Positions 43,201 through 52,930 of a stretch of DNA of 64,000 nt are shown in pieces. The translations under genes and the position numbers were made by a program. The notes under the pieces were generated by a model, which was not told the DNA's origin, made no database searches, and worked only from the letters and a program-made list of their open reading frames with translations. The stretch covers positions 248,001-312,000 of the forward strand of contig JAUHZU010000002.1 of NCBI GenBank assembly GCA_030425705.1. The letters run 5' to 3'. The stretch comes from Phycisphaerae bacterium. Its GTDB lineage: Bacteria > Planctomycetota > Phycisphaerae > Phycisphaerales > Phycisphaeraceae. Every line of letters starts with the position of its first letter. The first letter of the stretch is position 1.

Positions 43201-43397
43201 GCGGGGCCCGCGAAACGGGTGGGGTCAAACCATCGGCACCGACCCCCGGCCCGATGGGCCCGACAGTTTAGCGTGTTTTCCCCGGCGCAAGGCCGGCGTA
43301 ACCCGCCACGCACTGCGGCGTCGTTATCATGTCCCCGTCCGTCGGTCGTGTGCCGGCGAATCCCTAACCCGACCCACGACTCCCAAAGGATGACGAG

Positions 43398-43859
43398 ATG
43401 AGCATGCGTAAAAACTCGGTAGCGGTGTTTGGCCTGGCGGTCCTGGTGGCCGGCGCAGCGGTCTTCGTGCCCCGCCCGACCCAGGTGGCCGCGGACGCGC
43501 ACGGCAGCGACGAGCTGCACGAAGCGATGGAAGAGATGAACGGACTGTACCGGACGATCCGCCGGCAGGCCCGCGACGAGTCCAAGAACGCCGAGACCGC
43601 GGACGCGCTGAACGAGATGGCGGCCATGGCGCTCGCCGCGAAGGCCCACATCCCCGGGATGGTCGCCGAGATGCCCGAGGACCAGCAGGCCCAGCTCGCC
43701 GCGACCTACCGCTCGATGATGAACGAGCTGGTGATCGACCTGCTCACCGCCGAGACCGCCCTCCTCGCCGGCGACAACGCCGCCGCCTGGGACGCGATCC
43801 TCGAAGCCAACGACGTCAAGGGCCGCGGCCACGAACTGTTCATCCCCGAAGACGAGTAG
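43398..43859 (+). CDS. Cytochrome b562-like exported four-helix protein
   Basis: A 153-residue protein with a signal peptide (MSMRKNSVAVFGLAVLVAGA) and an all-helical mature domain of about 115 residues. The N-terminal helix ELHEAMEEMNGLYRTI aligns with E. coli cytochrome b562 EDNMETLNDNLKVI, placing Met44 on the haem-ligand Met. The C-terminal KGRGHELF places His145 on the haem-ligand His. Haem binding is therefore plausible but not proven. AAAGGA lies before the ATG, and a strong terminator follows. It is a single-gene unit diverging from the GH31 gene. Confidence 0.68.
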   Translation: MSMRKNSVAVFGLAVLVAGAAVFVPRPTQVAADAHGSDELHEAMEEMNGLYRTIRRQARDESKNAETADALNEMAAMALAAKAHIPGMVAEMPEDQQAQLAATYRSMMNELVIDLLTAETALLAGDNAAAWDAILEANDVKGRGHELFIPEDE

Positions 43860-43899
43860 GCCCGCCCGGCTGAACGATTCGAATACGACGCTTTTTGAG

Positions 43900-43936
43900 A
43901 CACCGAGCCGTGGGGGGCTCGGTGTTTTCTTGTTTG
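43900..43936 (+). terminator. Intrinsic terminator
   Basis: A perfect 10-bp stem ACACCGAGCC / GGCTCGGTGT with loop GTGGGG, then TTTCTTGTTT. It ends the cytochrome b562-like gene. Confidence 0.9.
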
Positions 43937-43963
43937 CTCTACGTGCCGTCCACGGGGCGGTGA

Positions 43964-44536
43964 TCAGTTCATCGTCGGGTCGTGCGGGACGATCTTCGGG
44001 TTCATCGCCAGCATCGCGATCGCGCGGTCCATGCCCGTGATCACGCGCATCCACAGCCCGTCGTCCGCGTCGGCGTCGAAGACGATGTCGGGTGTGGCCG
44101 GCGTCACCAGCCACGAGCCGGTCTGCAGCTCGCCCTCGAGCTGCCCCTCGCCCCAGCCGGCGTAGCCGACGTAGAACCCCAGCGGCGTATCCGCGTCCCC
44201 GTTCGCCGAGGGCTCGATCACGCCGGCCACCAGCTCCTGCTCCGTGCTGAAGCACACGCCGTCGCACACCTCGACCTGCGCCAGCATCGGCTGGTCGTGC
44301 AGCAGCATCAGCGGCCCCGGGCACGGCCCGCCCCGCCGCACCCACTGGTCCACCGGGCACGGCAGGATGCTGATCTGGTCCCAGACCGCGTCGACCTTCG
44401 TCTCCGACGGCTTGTTGAGCACCAGGCCCAGCGCGCCGCCGTCGTTGTGGTCCACCATCAGGATGACCGACCGCGCGAAGTTCGGGTCGTTCATCGTCGG
44501 GGAGGCGATCAGCAGTTGGCCGGCGATCGAGTCCAT
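43964..44536 (-). CDS. algH: YqgE/AlgH family protein
   Basis: A 190-residue protein of the UPF0301/AlgH family. It has the conserved N-terminus GQLLIASPTMNDPNFARSVILMVDHNDGGALGLVLNKP, a middle VRRGGPCPGPLMLLHD and a C-terminal GYAGWGEGQLEGELQTGSWLV. In Pseudomonas AlgH affects alginate regulation; the biochemical function is unsettled. AAGGGG is correctly spaced before the ATG. It diverges from hrpA, and a shared interval of about 100 bases holds TATGCT and TAGAAT -10-like boxes for the two directions. Confidence 0.93.
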   Translation of the reverse strand: MDSIAGQLLIASPTMNDPNFARSVILMVDHNDGGALGLVLNKPSETKVDAVWDQISILPCPVDQWVRRGGPCPGPLMLLHDQPMLAQVEVCDGVCFSTEQELVAGVIEPSANGDADTPLGFYVGYAGWGEGQLEGELQTGSWLVTPATPDIVFDADADDGLWMRVITGMDRAIAMLAMNPKIVPHDPTMN

Positions 44537-44643
44537 CGTGCCCCTTGGGTCTGACAGGTTCGGCCAGCATACCCGCGACCGACGCGGGATAGAATGCCGG
44601 CCCGGCCCGATTCCCCGAACGTTCTAGACGCCGCACGAGCACC

Positions 44644-47600
44644 GTGAGCGACCCGCTTGCCCATCTTGCCCAGCGCCTCAACGACGCGATGTCCGCCGAC
44701 CGCTTCCGGCTCCGGCGTCGGCTGGACGCGGTGCGCAGCGCCCGGCGCGACGGCCGGCCCTACGACGCGAACCTCCGCCGGCTGACCCAGCAGGCCCAGC
44801 GCTCGATCGCGCAGCGCGACAAGCGTCGGCAGGCGCTGCCCACACCGACGCTCGACCCCGACCTGCCGATCACCGCGCGGGCGGACGAGATCGCCGCAGC
44901 GGTCGCGGCGCACCCCGTCGTCGTCGTGGCCGGCGAGACGGGCTCGGGCAAGTCCACGCAGCTCCCGAAGCTGCTGATGCGGATGGGCCGGGGCGTCGAC
45001 GGGGTCATCGGGCACACCCAGCCCCGTCGGATCGCCGCGCGGTCGGTCGCCGCCCGTGTGGCCGAGGAGCTGGGCAGCCCGCTGGGCACGGACGTGGGCT
45101 ACAAGGTCCGCTTCAACGACAAGACGGCGCCGACGACCTTCGTCAAGCTGATGACCGACGGCGTGCTGCTGGCCGAGGCGGCGCGGGACCGGTTCTTCGA
45201 GCACTACGACACGCTCATCATCGACGAGGCCCACGAGCGGTCGCTGAACATCGACTTCATCCTCGGCCACCTCAGGCAGGTCCTCCCGCAGCGCCCGGAC
45301 CTGCGTGTGGTGATCACCTCGGCGACGATCGACACCGCCCGCTTCGCCGAGCACTTCGCCGACCCGAAGACGGGCGAGCCCGCGCCGGTGATCGAGGTGT
45401 CCGGCCGGACGTACCCCGTCGAGGTGCGCTACCGCCCGCCGCACTTGGACGAGGAGACCGGCGAGCAAGAGGACCCGGCCGACGCGCTCTGCCGGGCGGT
45501 GGACGAGCTGTCGCGCGACCCGGGTGAGGCCCAGCCCGGTGGGGATGTGCTGGTGTTCATGCCGACCGAGCGGGACATCCGCGAGGCATGCGATGCGCTG
45601 GAGCATCACCTGTCTCGCGGCCGACGGAGCGCGGAGGTGCTGCCGCTGTTCGCCCGGCTGAGCAACGCCGAGCAGGACCGGATCTTCTCCCCGAAGCCGG
45701 GTGGGCCGCGTCGCATCATCGTTGCGACGAACGTGGCCGAGTCGTCGCTGACGGTGCCGGGCATCCACTACGTGATCGACACGGGCACGGCTCGTGTCAG
45801 CCGGTACTCGCCCAACAGCAAGGTGCAGCGGCTGCCGATCGAGCCGGTCTCGCGGGCCAGCGCCGACCAGCGCAAGGGCCGCTGCGGCCGGCTGGGCCCG
45901 GGCGTGTGCATCCGCCTGTACGACGATGAGGACTTCAACGCCCGCGACGCGTTCTCGACGCCGGAGATCCTGCGGACCTCGCTGGCCGCGGTGATCCTGC
46001 AGATCACGTCGCTGCGGTTCGGCTCGGTGGAGCGGTTCCCGTTCATCGACCCGCCGCGCGGGAGCATGATCCGGGACGGCTACAAGACGCTGCACGAGCT
46101 GGGCGCGCTGGACCTGGAGGGCCGGCGTGGGCCGGAGATGACCGCGGTCGGGCGCACGCTCTCGCGGATGCCCGTGGACCCGCGGGTCGGGCGGATGGTG
46201 CTGGCGGCTAAAGATGAAGGGGCCTTGGAACAGGTGCTGGTGATCGCCGCCGCGCTGGAGGTGCAGGACCCGCGCGACCGCCCGGCCGACAAACGCGGGG
46301 CCGCCGACGCCGCCCACGAGCCCTTCACCGACGCGCGCAGCGACTTCCTGTTCTTCCTCAACCTCTGGCGGTTCTACCACGACCAGCGCCGCAAGCTCTC
46401 GCACAGCAAGCTCCGCAAGGCCTGCACGCAGAACTTCATCAACTACCTGCGCATGCGCGAGTGGGCCGATGTCCACCAGCAGCTCGCCCGGCTCGCCCGG
46501 GAGGTCGGGCTCACCGACAGCGTCCCGCGCGGCGAAGGGATCGACGACGAAGTCAACGACGCGCGCTGCGATGCGATCCACCGCGCACTGCTGACGGGGT
46601 TGCTGTCCAACATCGCGCAGAAGGGGGACGGCTACGACTACCAGGGCGCGGGCGGGCAGACGCTGCACCTCTGGCCGGGCTCGGCGCTCTTCGCCGCCAA
46701 GCCGAAGTGGGTCGTCGCCGCCGAGCTGGTCGAGACGACCCGCCGGTACGCGCGGACGGTCGGCCGGGTGCAGCCGGGCATGATCGAGCCGATCGCCCGT
46801 CACCTGGTGAAGCTCACGCACAGCGACCCGCGCTGGGTGCGTGAGACCGGCTCGGTGATGTGCTCGGAGCGGGTCTCGCTCTACGGGCTCACGCTGATCC
46901 CCGCCCGCCCGGTGCCGCTGGGCCGGGTCAGCCCCGCCGAGGCGCGGCAGATGTTTATCCAGCACGCGCTGGTGGAGCACGACTGGGAGCCGGGCGGCGA
47001 TAAGGCGCTGGGCTTTGTGACGCACAACCGCGGCCTGGAGGCCGAGGCCCGCGCGATGGAGGCGAAGTCGCGTCGGCACGGGCTGGTGGTGTCCGACGGG
47101 GCGCGGTTCGGCTTCTACGACCAGCGGCTGCCCGCGGACGTGTTCGACGCGGCGGGCTTGAAGAGGTGGCTAAAGCAGGCCGAGCCCGCAGCGATCGGCA
47201 AGCTGAAGATGTCGCGCGACGACCTGCTCGCGCCCAGCGCCCGCAGCGCGGACATCACGCCCGACAACTTCCCGGACCGGCTGAAGGTGGACCGCGCGTC
47301 GTACCCGATCGCGTACCGCTACGAGCCGGGGGCCGAGGACGACGGGCTGACGCTGACCCTGCCGCGGGAGGGGCTGGCGTCGCTGGACCCCCGCCGGGTG
47401 GGCTGGCTGGTGCCGGGGCTCCTGGAGGAGAAGCTGGTCGGGCTGATCAAGTCGCTGCCCAAGGGGCTGCGCAAGTCGCTATCGCCTGCGCCGGATGCGG
47501 CCCGCCGTGCGCTGAAACAGATGGTGTTCGGCGAGCAGGGGTTCGAGCAGGCCGCGGCCGAGGCGCTGGGCGCGATCGCCGGGCTGCGGATCACGCCGGA

Positions 47601-48645
47601 GGACTTCGATGCGGCGAAGCTGCCCGAGCACCTGGCGCTGCGGCTGCGTGTGCTGGACAAGGACGGCAACGAGTTGGCGGTCGGCCGGGATTTCGCGGAG
47701 GTGCGGCGTGCCTGCGGCGCGGGCGCGGTGCAGGCCTACCTCGGGATGGACGACCCGCGTTGGTCCGCGCCGGGGGCGACCGAGTGGGTGTTCGGCGAAC
47801 TGCCCAGGCACGCCGAGGTGACGCGCACCGGCATCACGCTGAAGGCCTACCCGGCGCTGGTCGATGCGGGCGACGCGGTCGAGCTGCGGCTGGTGGACCA
47901 GCGTGGCAAGGCCCGCCGGCTGACCCGCGCGGGGCTGCGTCGGCTGTTCACGTTCGAGGTGCAGCGGGAGCTGCGCTGGCGGGTGGACCGCTGGCCCGGG
48001 ATCGAAGACCAGCGATTGTGGTTCGCGTCGGTCGGCTCGGCGCGGGTGCTGCGGGACCAACTGGTCGGGCGGATGGTCGAGCGGGCGTTCCTGTTCGACA
48101 ACGCGAAGGTCCACGACGCCGAGGCGTTTATCACCCGGCAGCGTGTGGGGTTCCAGCGGCTGGACGCGGCGGAGCAGGAGGTGCAGCGCGTGGCCGGGGC
48201 GGTGCTCCAGTCGGTCCACGCGGCGCGGCTGGCGGTGGAACAGAGCCGGCTCCCGGCGGACCACTACGCGCGGGCGGACCTGCGGATCCAGTTGGACAAC
48301 CTGCTGGGGCCGGGGTTCCTGCTGGAGACGCCGTGGGACCGGCTGGTGGCGATGCCGCGTTACCTGTCGGCGGTGGTGAAGCGCCTGCAGAAGCTGCAGG
48401 CCGGGGCGGGGGCGGGGGCGGACGGCCGGGACGTGTCGGCGTTCAGGACGGTCGCGCCGCTGTGGAACCGTTACGCGCAGCAGGCGACAGCGGACCGGGA
48501 GCACGGCCGGGCCGACGCGGAATTGGAGCGTTTCCGCTGGATGATCGAGGAGTTGCGGGTCTCGCTGTTCGCCCAGGAGTTGGGCACAGCGGAGAAGGTA
48601 TCGGCCCAGCGTCTGGAGCAGCAGTGGGCAAAGGTCGGCCGGTAG
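44644..48645 (+). CDS. hrpA: ATP-dependent RNA helicase HrpA
   Basis: A 1333-residue DEAH-box RNA helicase, the full length of bacterial HrpA (E. coli 1300). Walker A is GETGSGKST (residues 97-105), motif II DEAH (194-197), motif III SATID, and motif VI QRKGRCGRLGPGVCIRLY. The helicase-associated domain, OB-fold and the HrpA-specific DUF3418 C-terminal region follow. It unwinds mRNA structures and resolves ribosome problems, and probably acts in the cytoplasm. The start is GTG with a TAGAAT box at 44590-44595. Nothing in the sequence suggests damage. Confidence 0.96.
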   Translation: MSDPLAHLAQRLNDAMSADRFRLRRRLDAVRSARRDGRPYDANLRRLTQQAQRSIAQRDKRRQALPTPTLDPDLPITARADEIAAAVAAHPVVVVAGETGSGKSTQLPKLLMRMGRGVDGVIGHTQPRRIAARSVAARVAEELGSPLGTDVGYKVRFNDKTAPTTFVKLMTDGVLLAEAARDRFFEHYDTLIIDEAHERSLNIDFILGHLRQVLPQRPDLRVVITSATIDTARFAEHFADPKTGEPAPVIEVSGRTYPVEVRYRPPHLDEETGEQEDPADALCRAVDELSRDPGEAQPGGDVLVFMPTERDIREACDALEHHLSRGRRSAEVLPLFARLSNAEQDRIFSPKPGGPRRIIVATNVAESSLTVPGIHYVIDTGTARVSRYSPNSKVQRLPIEPVSRASADQRKGRCGRLGPGVCIRLYDDEDFNARDAFSTPEILRTSLAAVILQITSLRFGSVERFPFIDPPRGSMIRDGYKTLHELGALDLEGRRGPEMTAVGRTLSRMPVDPRVGRMVLAAKDEGALEQVLVIAAALEVQDPRDRPADKRGAADAAHEPFTDARSDFLFFLNLWRFYHDQRRKLSHSKLRKACTQNFINYLRMREWADVHQQLARLAREVGLTDSVPRGEGIDDEVNDARCDAIHRALLTGLLSNIAQKGDGYDYQGAGGQTLHLWPGSALFAAKPKWVVAAELVETTRRYARTVGRVQPGMIEPIARHLVKLTHSDPRWVRETGSVMCSERVSLYGLTLIPARPVPLGRVSPAEARQMFIQHALVEHDWEPGGDKALGFVTHNRGLEAEARAMEAKSRRHGLVVSDGARFGFYDQRLPADVFDAAGLKRWLKQAEPAAIGKLKMSRDDLLAPSARSADITPDNFPDRLKVDRASYPIAYRYEPGAEDDGLTLTLPREGLASLDPRRVGWLVPGLLEEKLVGLIKSLPKGLRKSLSPAPDAARRALKQMVFGEQGFEQAAAEALGAIAGLRITPEDFDAAKLPEHLALRLRVLDKDGNELAVGRDFAEVRRACGAGAVQAYLGMDDPRWSAPGATEWVFGELPRHAEVTRTGITLKAYPALVDAGDAVELRLVDQRGKARRLTRAGLRRLFTFEVQRELRWRVDRWPGIEDQRLWFASVGSARVLRDQLVGRMVERAFLFDNAKVHDAEAFITRQRVGFQRLDAAEQEVQRVAGAVLQSVHAARLAVEQSRLPADHYARADLRIQLDNLLGPGFLLETPWDRLVAMPRYLSAVVKRLQKLQAGAGAGADGRDVSAFRTVAPLWNRYAQQATADREHGRADAELERFRWMIEELRVSLFAQELGTAEKVSAQRLEQQWAKVGR

Positions 48646-48700
48646 CGTTGCCGCGGGTGGGTGTACGCCCGGGCCGGCTGCCCCGTCGGATGGATGGGTC

Positions 48701-48706
48701 TACAAT
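48701..48706 (+). promoter_or_regulatory. -10 box (TACAAT) for the ResB/CcsA operon
   Basis: TACAAT 28 bases before the ATG of the first gene. No convincing -35 box is seen at 16-18 bases. Confidence 0.35.
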
Positions 48707-48734
48707 GGTGGACTTCGCTCCTCGGTGAGACGTG

Positions 48735-49427
48735 ATGCGTTTGTCGCTGGCCCTGTTGCTGATGTTGGTGCTGCCCGCCTGCGGGGAGCGCGGGGGCGTG
48801 GTGGCGTACGAGGTCGCGGCACCGGCGGCGTACGACTGGCCCGAGACCGAGGCGCGGGACGATGCGGCCGAGGGCCTGGTCTGGACCGTGCCGGCCGGGT
48901 GGGTGGCGATGGAGGACGTGTCCGACGGCCTGATCGCGGACTACCGCCTGCCGGGTTCGGGCGAGGCGCTGCCCGGGCGGGTGACGGTGTCGATGATCAT
49001 GGGCGATGCCAGCGGGTTCGACGCGAATGTCGAGCGCTGGCGGGATCAGTTCTTCTTCGCGTTGCCTGAGGACACGGCCCGGACCGTGCGGGTCTCGCCG
49101 GTGCTGCCGCACCTGCTGGGGACGATGCGGACGGCCGAGCTGCACGGGCAGCACCAGGGCGCGGCGGTGCCCACCTCGATGCTGACGGCGGTGGTGACGA
49201 TCCTGGACCGGGACGGGCGTGCGTTCGCGACGTGGTTCTTCAAGCTCGCGGGCGACGAGGCGACGATCCGCGCCGCCGGTCGGGCGCTCGGCGAGATGGC
49301 GTTCTCGCTGCGGCCTGAGGGCATGGACGCGATCGACCTCAGCGGCGGCACGCCGGACCCCGCGCCCGACAACAACGCGCCCGACGCCGGCAACGACCCG
49401 GGCACCGACGACGCCCCGCAACCGTAA
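48735..49427 (+). CDS. Putative lipoprotein of the cytochrome c maturation operon
   Basis: A 230-residue lipoprotein (MRLSLALLLMLVLPAC, Cys16). The mature part contains a strand-rich domain (GLVWTVPAGWVAMEDVSDGL, DANVERWRDQFF, TILDRDGRAFATWFFKLAGD) and ends in a 40-residue Asp/Pro/Asn-rich tail. No family is recognised with certainty; the pattern is that of small secreted proteins near ResB in planctomycetes. It is only 7 bases before resB, so a role in haem handling or in apocytochrome delivery is inferred from position. TACAAT at 48701-48706 is the likely -10 box. An in-frame GTG at 48732 is a less likely start. Confidence 0.7.
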   Translation: MRLSLALLLMLVLPACGERGGVVAYEVAAPAAYDWPETEARDDAAEGLVWTVPAGWVAMEDVSDGLIADYRLPGSGEALPGRVTVSMIMGDASGFDANVERWRDQFFFALPEDTARTVRVSPVLPHLLGTMRTAELHGQHQGAAVPTSMLTAVVTILDRDGRAFATWFFKLAGDEATIRAAGRALGEMAFSLRPEGMDAIDLSGGTPDPAPDNNAPDAGNDPGTDDAPQP

Positions 49428-49434
49428 CCCCCAC

Positions 49435-50829
49435 ATGGCTCTGCCACGCAGCCCGTACAACCCGCTGACCCACCTCGCGTCGCTCCGGCTGACCCTCGTG
49501 CTGCTGTCGCTGAGCATCGTGCTGATCTTCGTCGGCACGCTGGCGCAGGTCGACCACGGCATCTGGTGGGTCGTCGAGCACTACTTCCGCTCGCTGTATG
49601 TGTGGGTCCCGCTGGACGTGTTCCGCCCGGTGTTCTGGCCCGGCAGGGAGACGCCGTGGGATGTGTCGTTCATCTTCCCCGGCGGGTTCCTGCTTCTGGG
49701 CCTGCTGGTGGTGAACCTGATCGCGGCGCACGCGGTGCGGTACAAGGTGCGCGCGGCCGGCGGGACGCTTGTCGTCGGCGGGGTGTGCCTGCTGGTCGGC
49801 GCGGGGCTGTACGCACTGACGGTCGCGCTGCCGACGCTCGCGGACATGATCCAGCAGGACGTCATGCTGATGCTGGGCATCTGGGCGCTGCCGACGGCGC
49901 TGGTGACGGCCGGGGCGTACCTGTTGTTCGGCGGCCGCAAGGGCGGGATCGTCGTGATCCACCTCGGGCTGATCCTGCTGCTGCTGGGTGAGTTCGTCAC
50001 CGGGCTCGCGGCGGACGAGGGCCGGATGCAGATCACCGAGCGCGGGTCGAGCAACGTCATCATGGACGTCCGCGAGGTCGAGCTGGCGTTTATCACCCCG
50101 GCCGCGGACGGCAGGGAACGGCACGTCGTCGTCCCCGAACACCTGCTCGAACGTTCCGCGAAGACCGGCGAGCCGATCGAGCACCCGGACCTGCCGGTGA
50201 GCGTCTCGGTCGACGGGCTGATGGACAACAGCGAACTGCGGACCACCGGCTTTGCGGGTGGCGACCTGCGCACGGTGGATTTCGCGGCGCAGGAGATCGA
50301 CACGGTCAGCGGGACGCAGGCCGACCGGTCGGACATGCCCAGCGCGTACATCACGCTGCGCGGCGGCGGCGAGACGCTGGGCCGGCAGCTTGTCTCCGTG
50401 TTCGAGGTGGTCCGCCCGATCGCGTTCGAGGCGAACGGTCGGCCCTGGCGCGTGGTGCTGCGGTTCAAGCGGACCTACCTGCCCTACGCGATCCAGCTCC
50501 ACGACTTCCGCAACGACACGTTTACCGGCACGCAGGTCGCCCGCAACTTCTCCAGCGACCTGCGCGTTGTGGAGCCGGGCGGCTCGGCGCGCGAAGCGTA
50601 CGTCAAGATGAACCAGCCGCTGCGGTACGACGGCAAGGCGTTCTTCCAGGCCGGCTACCTGCAGCACCCGCTCAACCGCAACACCGGGACGATCCTGCAG
50701 GTCGCGGAGAACCCCGGCTCGTGGATCCCCTACCTGTCGTGCGTCATCGTGACCGTCGGGCTGTGCGGGCAGTTCGGCGCGTCCCTGTTCCGGTACGGCA
50801 AGCGCACCGCGGCGCAGGGGGTACGGTAA
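49435..50829 (+). CDS. resB: ResB-like cytochrome c biogenesis protein
   Basis: A 464-residue membrane protein of System II cytochrome c maturation. The N-terminal hydrophobic helix is the ResB signature (LASLRLTLVLLSLSIVLIFVGTLAQVD). A second helix pair and a large periplasmic domain follow (RPWRVVLRFKRTYLPYAIQLHDFRND and a NQPLRYDGKAFFQAGY segment, the ResB motif), then a last membrane helix near the C-terminus. ResB binds the apocytochrome and works with CcsA to deliver haem. The ATG at 49435 follows 7 bases after the lipoprotein gene; the in-frame upstream extension is antisense-like. Confidence 0.9.
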   Translation: MALPRSPYNPLTHLASLRLTLVLLSLSIVLIFVGTLAQVDHGIWWVVEHYFRSLYVWVPLDVFRPVFWPGRETPWDVSFIFPGGFLLLGLLVVNLIAAHAVRYKVRAAGGTLVVGGVCLLVGAGLYALTVALPTLADMIQQDVMLMLGIWALPTALVTAGAYLLFGGRKGGIVVIHLGLILLLLGEFVTGLAADEGRMQITERGSSNVIMDVREVELAFITPAADGRERHVVVPEHLLERSAKTGEPIEHPDLPVSVSVDGLMDNSELRTTGFAGGDLRTVDFAAQEIDTVSGTQADRSDMPSAYITLRGGGETLGRQLVSVFEVVRPIAFEANGRPWRVVLRFKRTYLPYAIQLHDFRNDTFTGTQVARNFSSDLRVVEPGGSAREAYVKMNQPLRYDGKAFFQAGYLQHPLNRNTGTILQVAENPGSWIPYLSCVIVTVGLCGQFGASLFRYGKRTAAQGVR

Positions 50830-50867
50830 GCCGCCGCGCCCCGTGCGGTGCCGATCAGCCAGACGTT

Positions 50868-52712
50868 ATGAGCAAGACACTCCCCAACACGAAGTCGGCC
50901 GAGCAGGACGTCGCGCACGCGCTGAGCCGGGTGCTGCAGGCTGCCCTGCCGATGGCGTTGTGCGTGTTGTTGGCGCTTTGGCTGCTGGGCAGCGTGTTCA
51001 CCGCGCGCGGGGCGGGCACGGCCGAGGGGTTCGGCACGTTCGACTACGCCGCCTTCGGCGCGGTCCCCGTATCCGAGGACGGCCGGGTCAAGCCGCTGGA
51101 CACGCTGGCCCGGAACACGCTGCTGCAACTCAGCGGCAAGCAGTCGCTGGTCGAGGAGATGCTGCTCCCCGGCGAGGGGGACGAAGGCCGGCCCGCGATC
51201 GTCTGGCTGGCGGAGGTCTTTGCGCAGCGGCCCGAGGCGCGGCAGCGCGCGGTCTTCCGCATCGACGACCCGGACGTGCTCGGGCTCATGGGACTGACCG
51301 TCGAGGACGGCAAGTACTTCAGCATGGACCAGATCGCGCCGCACCTCAAGGCGATCGAGGACCAGGCGCAGCTCGCGCTGGACCTGCCCGACGACGAACG
51401 GACGCGGTTCCAGGAGCACGTCATCGGGCTGCGCAGCAGCGTCGGGCTGCTGTTTGAGCTGCAGGTCGGGCTCCGGCCGCACGTCCTGCCGCCGACCGCC
51501 GAGGGCGAGGACTGGGTGCCGCTGGCCAATCCGGGGACGGGCACGCTGGCAGAGCTGAACCCCGCGGCGATGGATCGCGAAACCGCGGTGTCGTGGGCGG
51601 AGCTGGTCAGCGCCTACCGCGCCGACGACCCGGGAGCGTTCAACAGCCGTGTCAAGGCCCACCGCAGGCTGGTCGATGGCGAGGTGCCGGACAAGGCGGG
51701 CAAGGCGTCGTTCGAGCAGCGGTTCAACGCGTACCGCCCGTTTGTGAAGAGCATCGTCCTATACCTGCTCGCGGGGCTGATGGGCCTGCTCGGGCTGCTG
51801 TTCCGGCCGATGCTGAGCCCGGGGTGGGCGCGGTCGGTGTGGCGCTCGGGCGTGGGGGTGCTGGTCCTGGCGCTGGTGGTGCATACGGCGGCGCTGGTCG
51901 TGCGCATGTGGCTGCAGGGCCGGCCGCCGGTGACCAACCTGTATTCGTCGGCGGTCTTCATCGGCTGGGCGGTGGTGGTGTTCGCGGTGGTGATGGAGGT
52001 GATCAGCCGGCTGGGCATCGCGTCGCTGGCGGCGTCGATCGTCGGGGTGGCGACGCTGTTCATCGCACACAACCTGGCGAAGGACGGCGACACGATGGGC
52101 GTCATGCAGGCCGTGCTCGACTCGAACTTCTGGCTGGGCACGCACGTGATCACGGTGACGCTGGGGTACGCGGCGACGTTCTTCGCCGGCTTCCTGGCGC
52201 TGCTCTACATCCTGTTGGGCATGGCGACGCCGGTGCTGGACAAGAAGTCCGCCCGCCTGCTGTCGGGGATGGTGTACGCGGTGGTGTGTTTCGCGCTGCT
52301 GTTCAGCTTTGTCGGTACGGTGCTGGGGGGCATCTGGGCGGACCAGAGCTGGGGCCGGTTCTGGGGCTGGGACCCGAAAGAGAACGGCGCGATCATGATC
52401 GTTCTGATGAACGCAATCATCCTCCACGCCCGGTGGGGCCACCTCGTCCGCGACCGCGGGCTGATGTGTATGGCCGTACTGGGCAACATCATCACGGCTT
52501 GGTCCTGGTTCGGGACCAACCTGCTGGAGGTCGGGCTCCACAGCTACGGCTTCACGGAGGGGGCGATGACCAAGCTGCTGGTCTTCGCGGCGGCGAACCT
52601 GGTGGTCATCGGTATCGCGCTGGCGGTGCCGACACGGATGTGGTGGAGCTTCCGGCCCAAGCCGCGGCCGACCGGTGAACCGCGCTCGCCCAAGCCCCAC
52701 CCGGCGGGCTGA
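50868..52712 (+). CDS. ccsA: Cytochrome c biogenesis protein CcsA/ResC
   Basis: A 614-residue membrane protein that carries haem and ligates it to apocytochrome c with ResB. The WWD haem-binding domain is present: GIWADQSWGRFWGWDPKENGA, with surrounding histidines (TLGYAATFFAGF region and NAIILHARWGHL). The first 290 residues are an extracytoplasmic extension after one helix (ALPMALCVLLALWLLGSVF), beyond the core CcsA length of about 320. The C-terminus is basic and Pro-rich. Together with resB it forms a two-component System II operon. The start at 50868 lies 38 bases after resB. Confidence 0.92.
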   Translation: MSKTLPNTKSAEQDVAHALSRVLQAALPMALCVLLALWLLGSVFTARGAGTAEGFGTFDYAAFGAVPVSEDGRVKPLDTLARNTLLQLSGKQSLVEEMLLPGEGDEGRPAIVWLAEVFAQRPEARQRAVFRIDDPDVLGLMGLTVEDGKYFSMDQIAPHLKAIEDQAQLALDLPDDERTRFQEHVIGLRSSVGLLFELQVGLRPHVLPPTAEGEDWVPLANPGTGTLAELNPAAMDRETAVSWAELVSAYRADDPGAFNSRVKAHRRLVDGEVPDKAGKASFEQRFNAYRPFVKSIVLYLLAGLMGLLGLLFRPMLSPGWARSVWRSGVGVLVLALVVHTAALVVRMWLQGRPPVTNLYSSAVFIGWAVVVFAVVMEVISRLGIASLAASIVGVATLFIAHNLAKDGDTMGVMQAVLDSNFWLGTHVITVTLGYAATFFAGFLALLYILLGMATPVLDKKSARLLSGMVYAVVCFALLFSFVGTVLGGIWADQSWGRFWGWDPKENGAIMIVLMNAIILHARWGHLVRDRGLMCMAVLGNIITAWSWFGTNLLEVGLHSYGFTEGAMTKLLVFAAANLVVIGIALAVPTRMWWSFRPKPRPTGEPRSPKPHPAG

Positions 52713-52930
52713 GCCAGCCCGACGTGAACACCGCTCAGGTGTGAAGCTGGGCAAGCTGGCATATAGGCAGTTTCTCGCTGGCCGGGGCTTCCCGGTCCGG
52801 CCGACACCTGTAATACTGTTTCGCATCGGGCGTCGCCCTAGGGAAGACACCCGGTCCCACGGCCCCAGCGGTTTCATGTCCCGGCCACATCCGGCAAGCC
52901 CGGCCCCTTCCTACCGCCCGGAGATCAGCG

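Noticed and set aside
43263-43273. Possible LacI half-site before the GH31 gene
   Set aside because: It matches only one arm and has no recognisable promoter; listed only as a hint in the LacI finding.
52713-52930. Possible terminator ACACC-GCTCA-GGTGT after ccsA
   Set aside because: The stem is only 5-6 bp and has no T tract; the 218-base gap holds no other clear motif.
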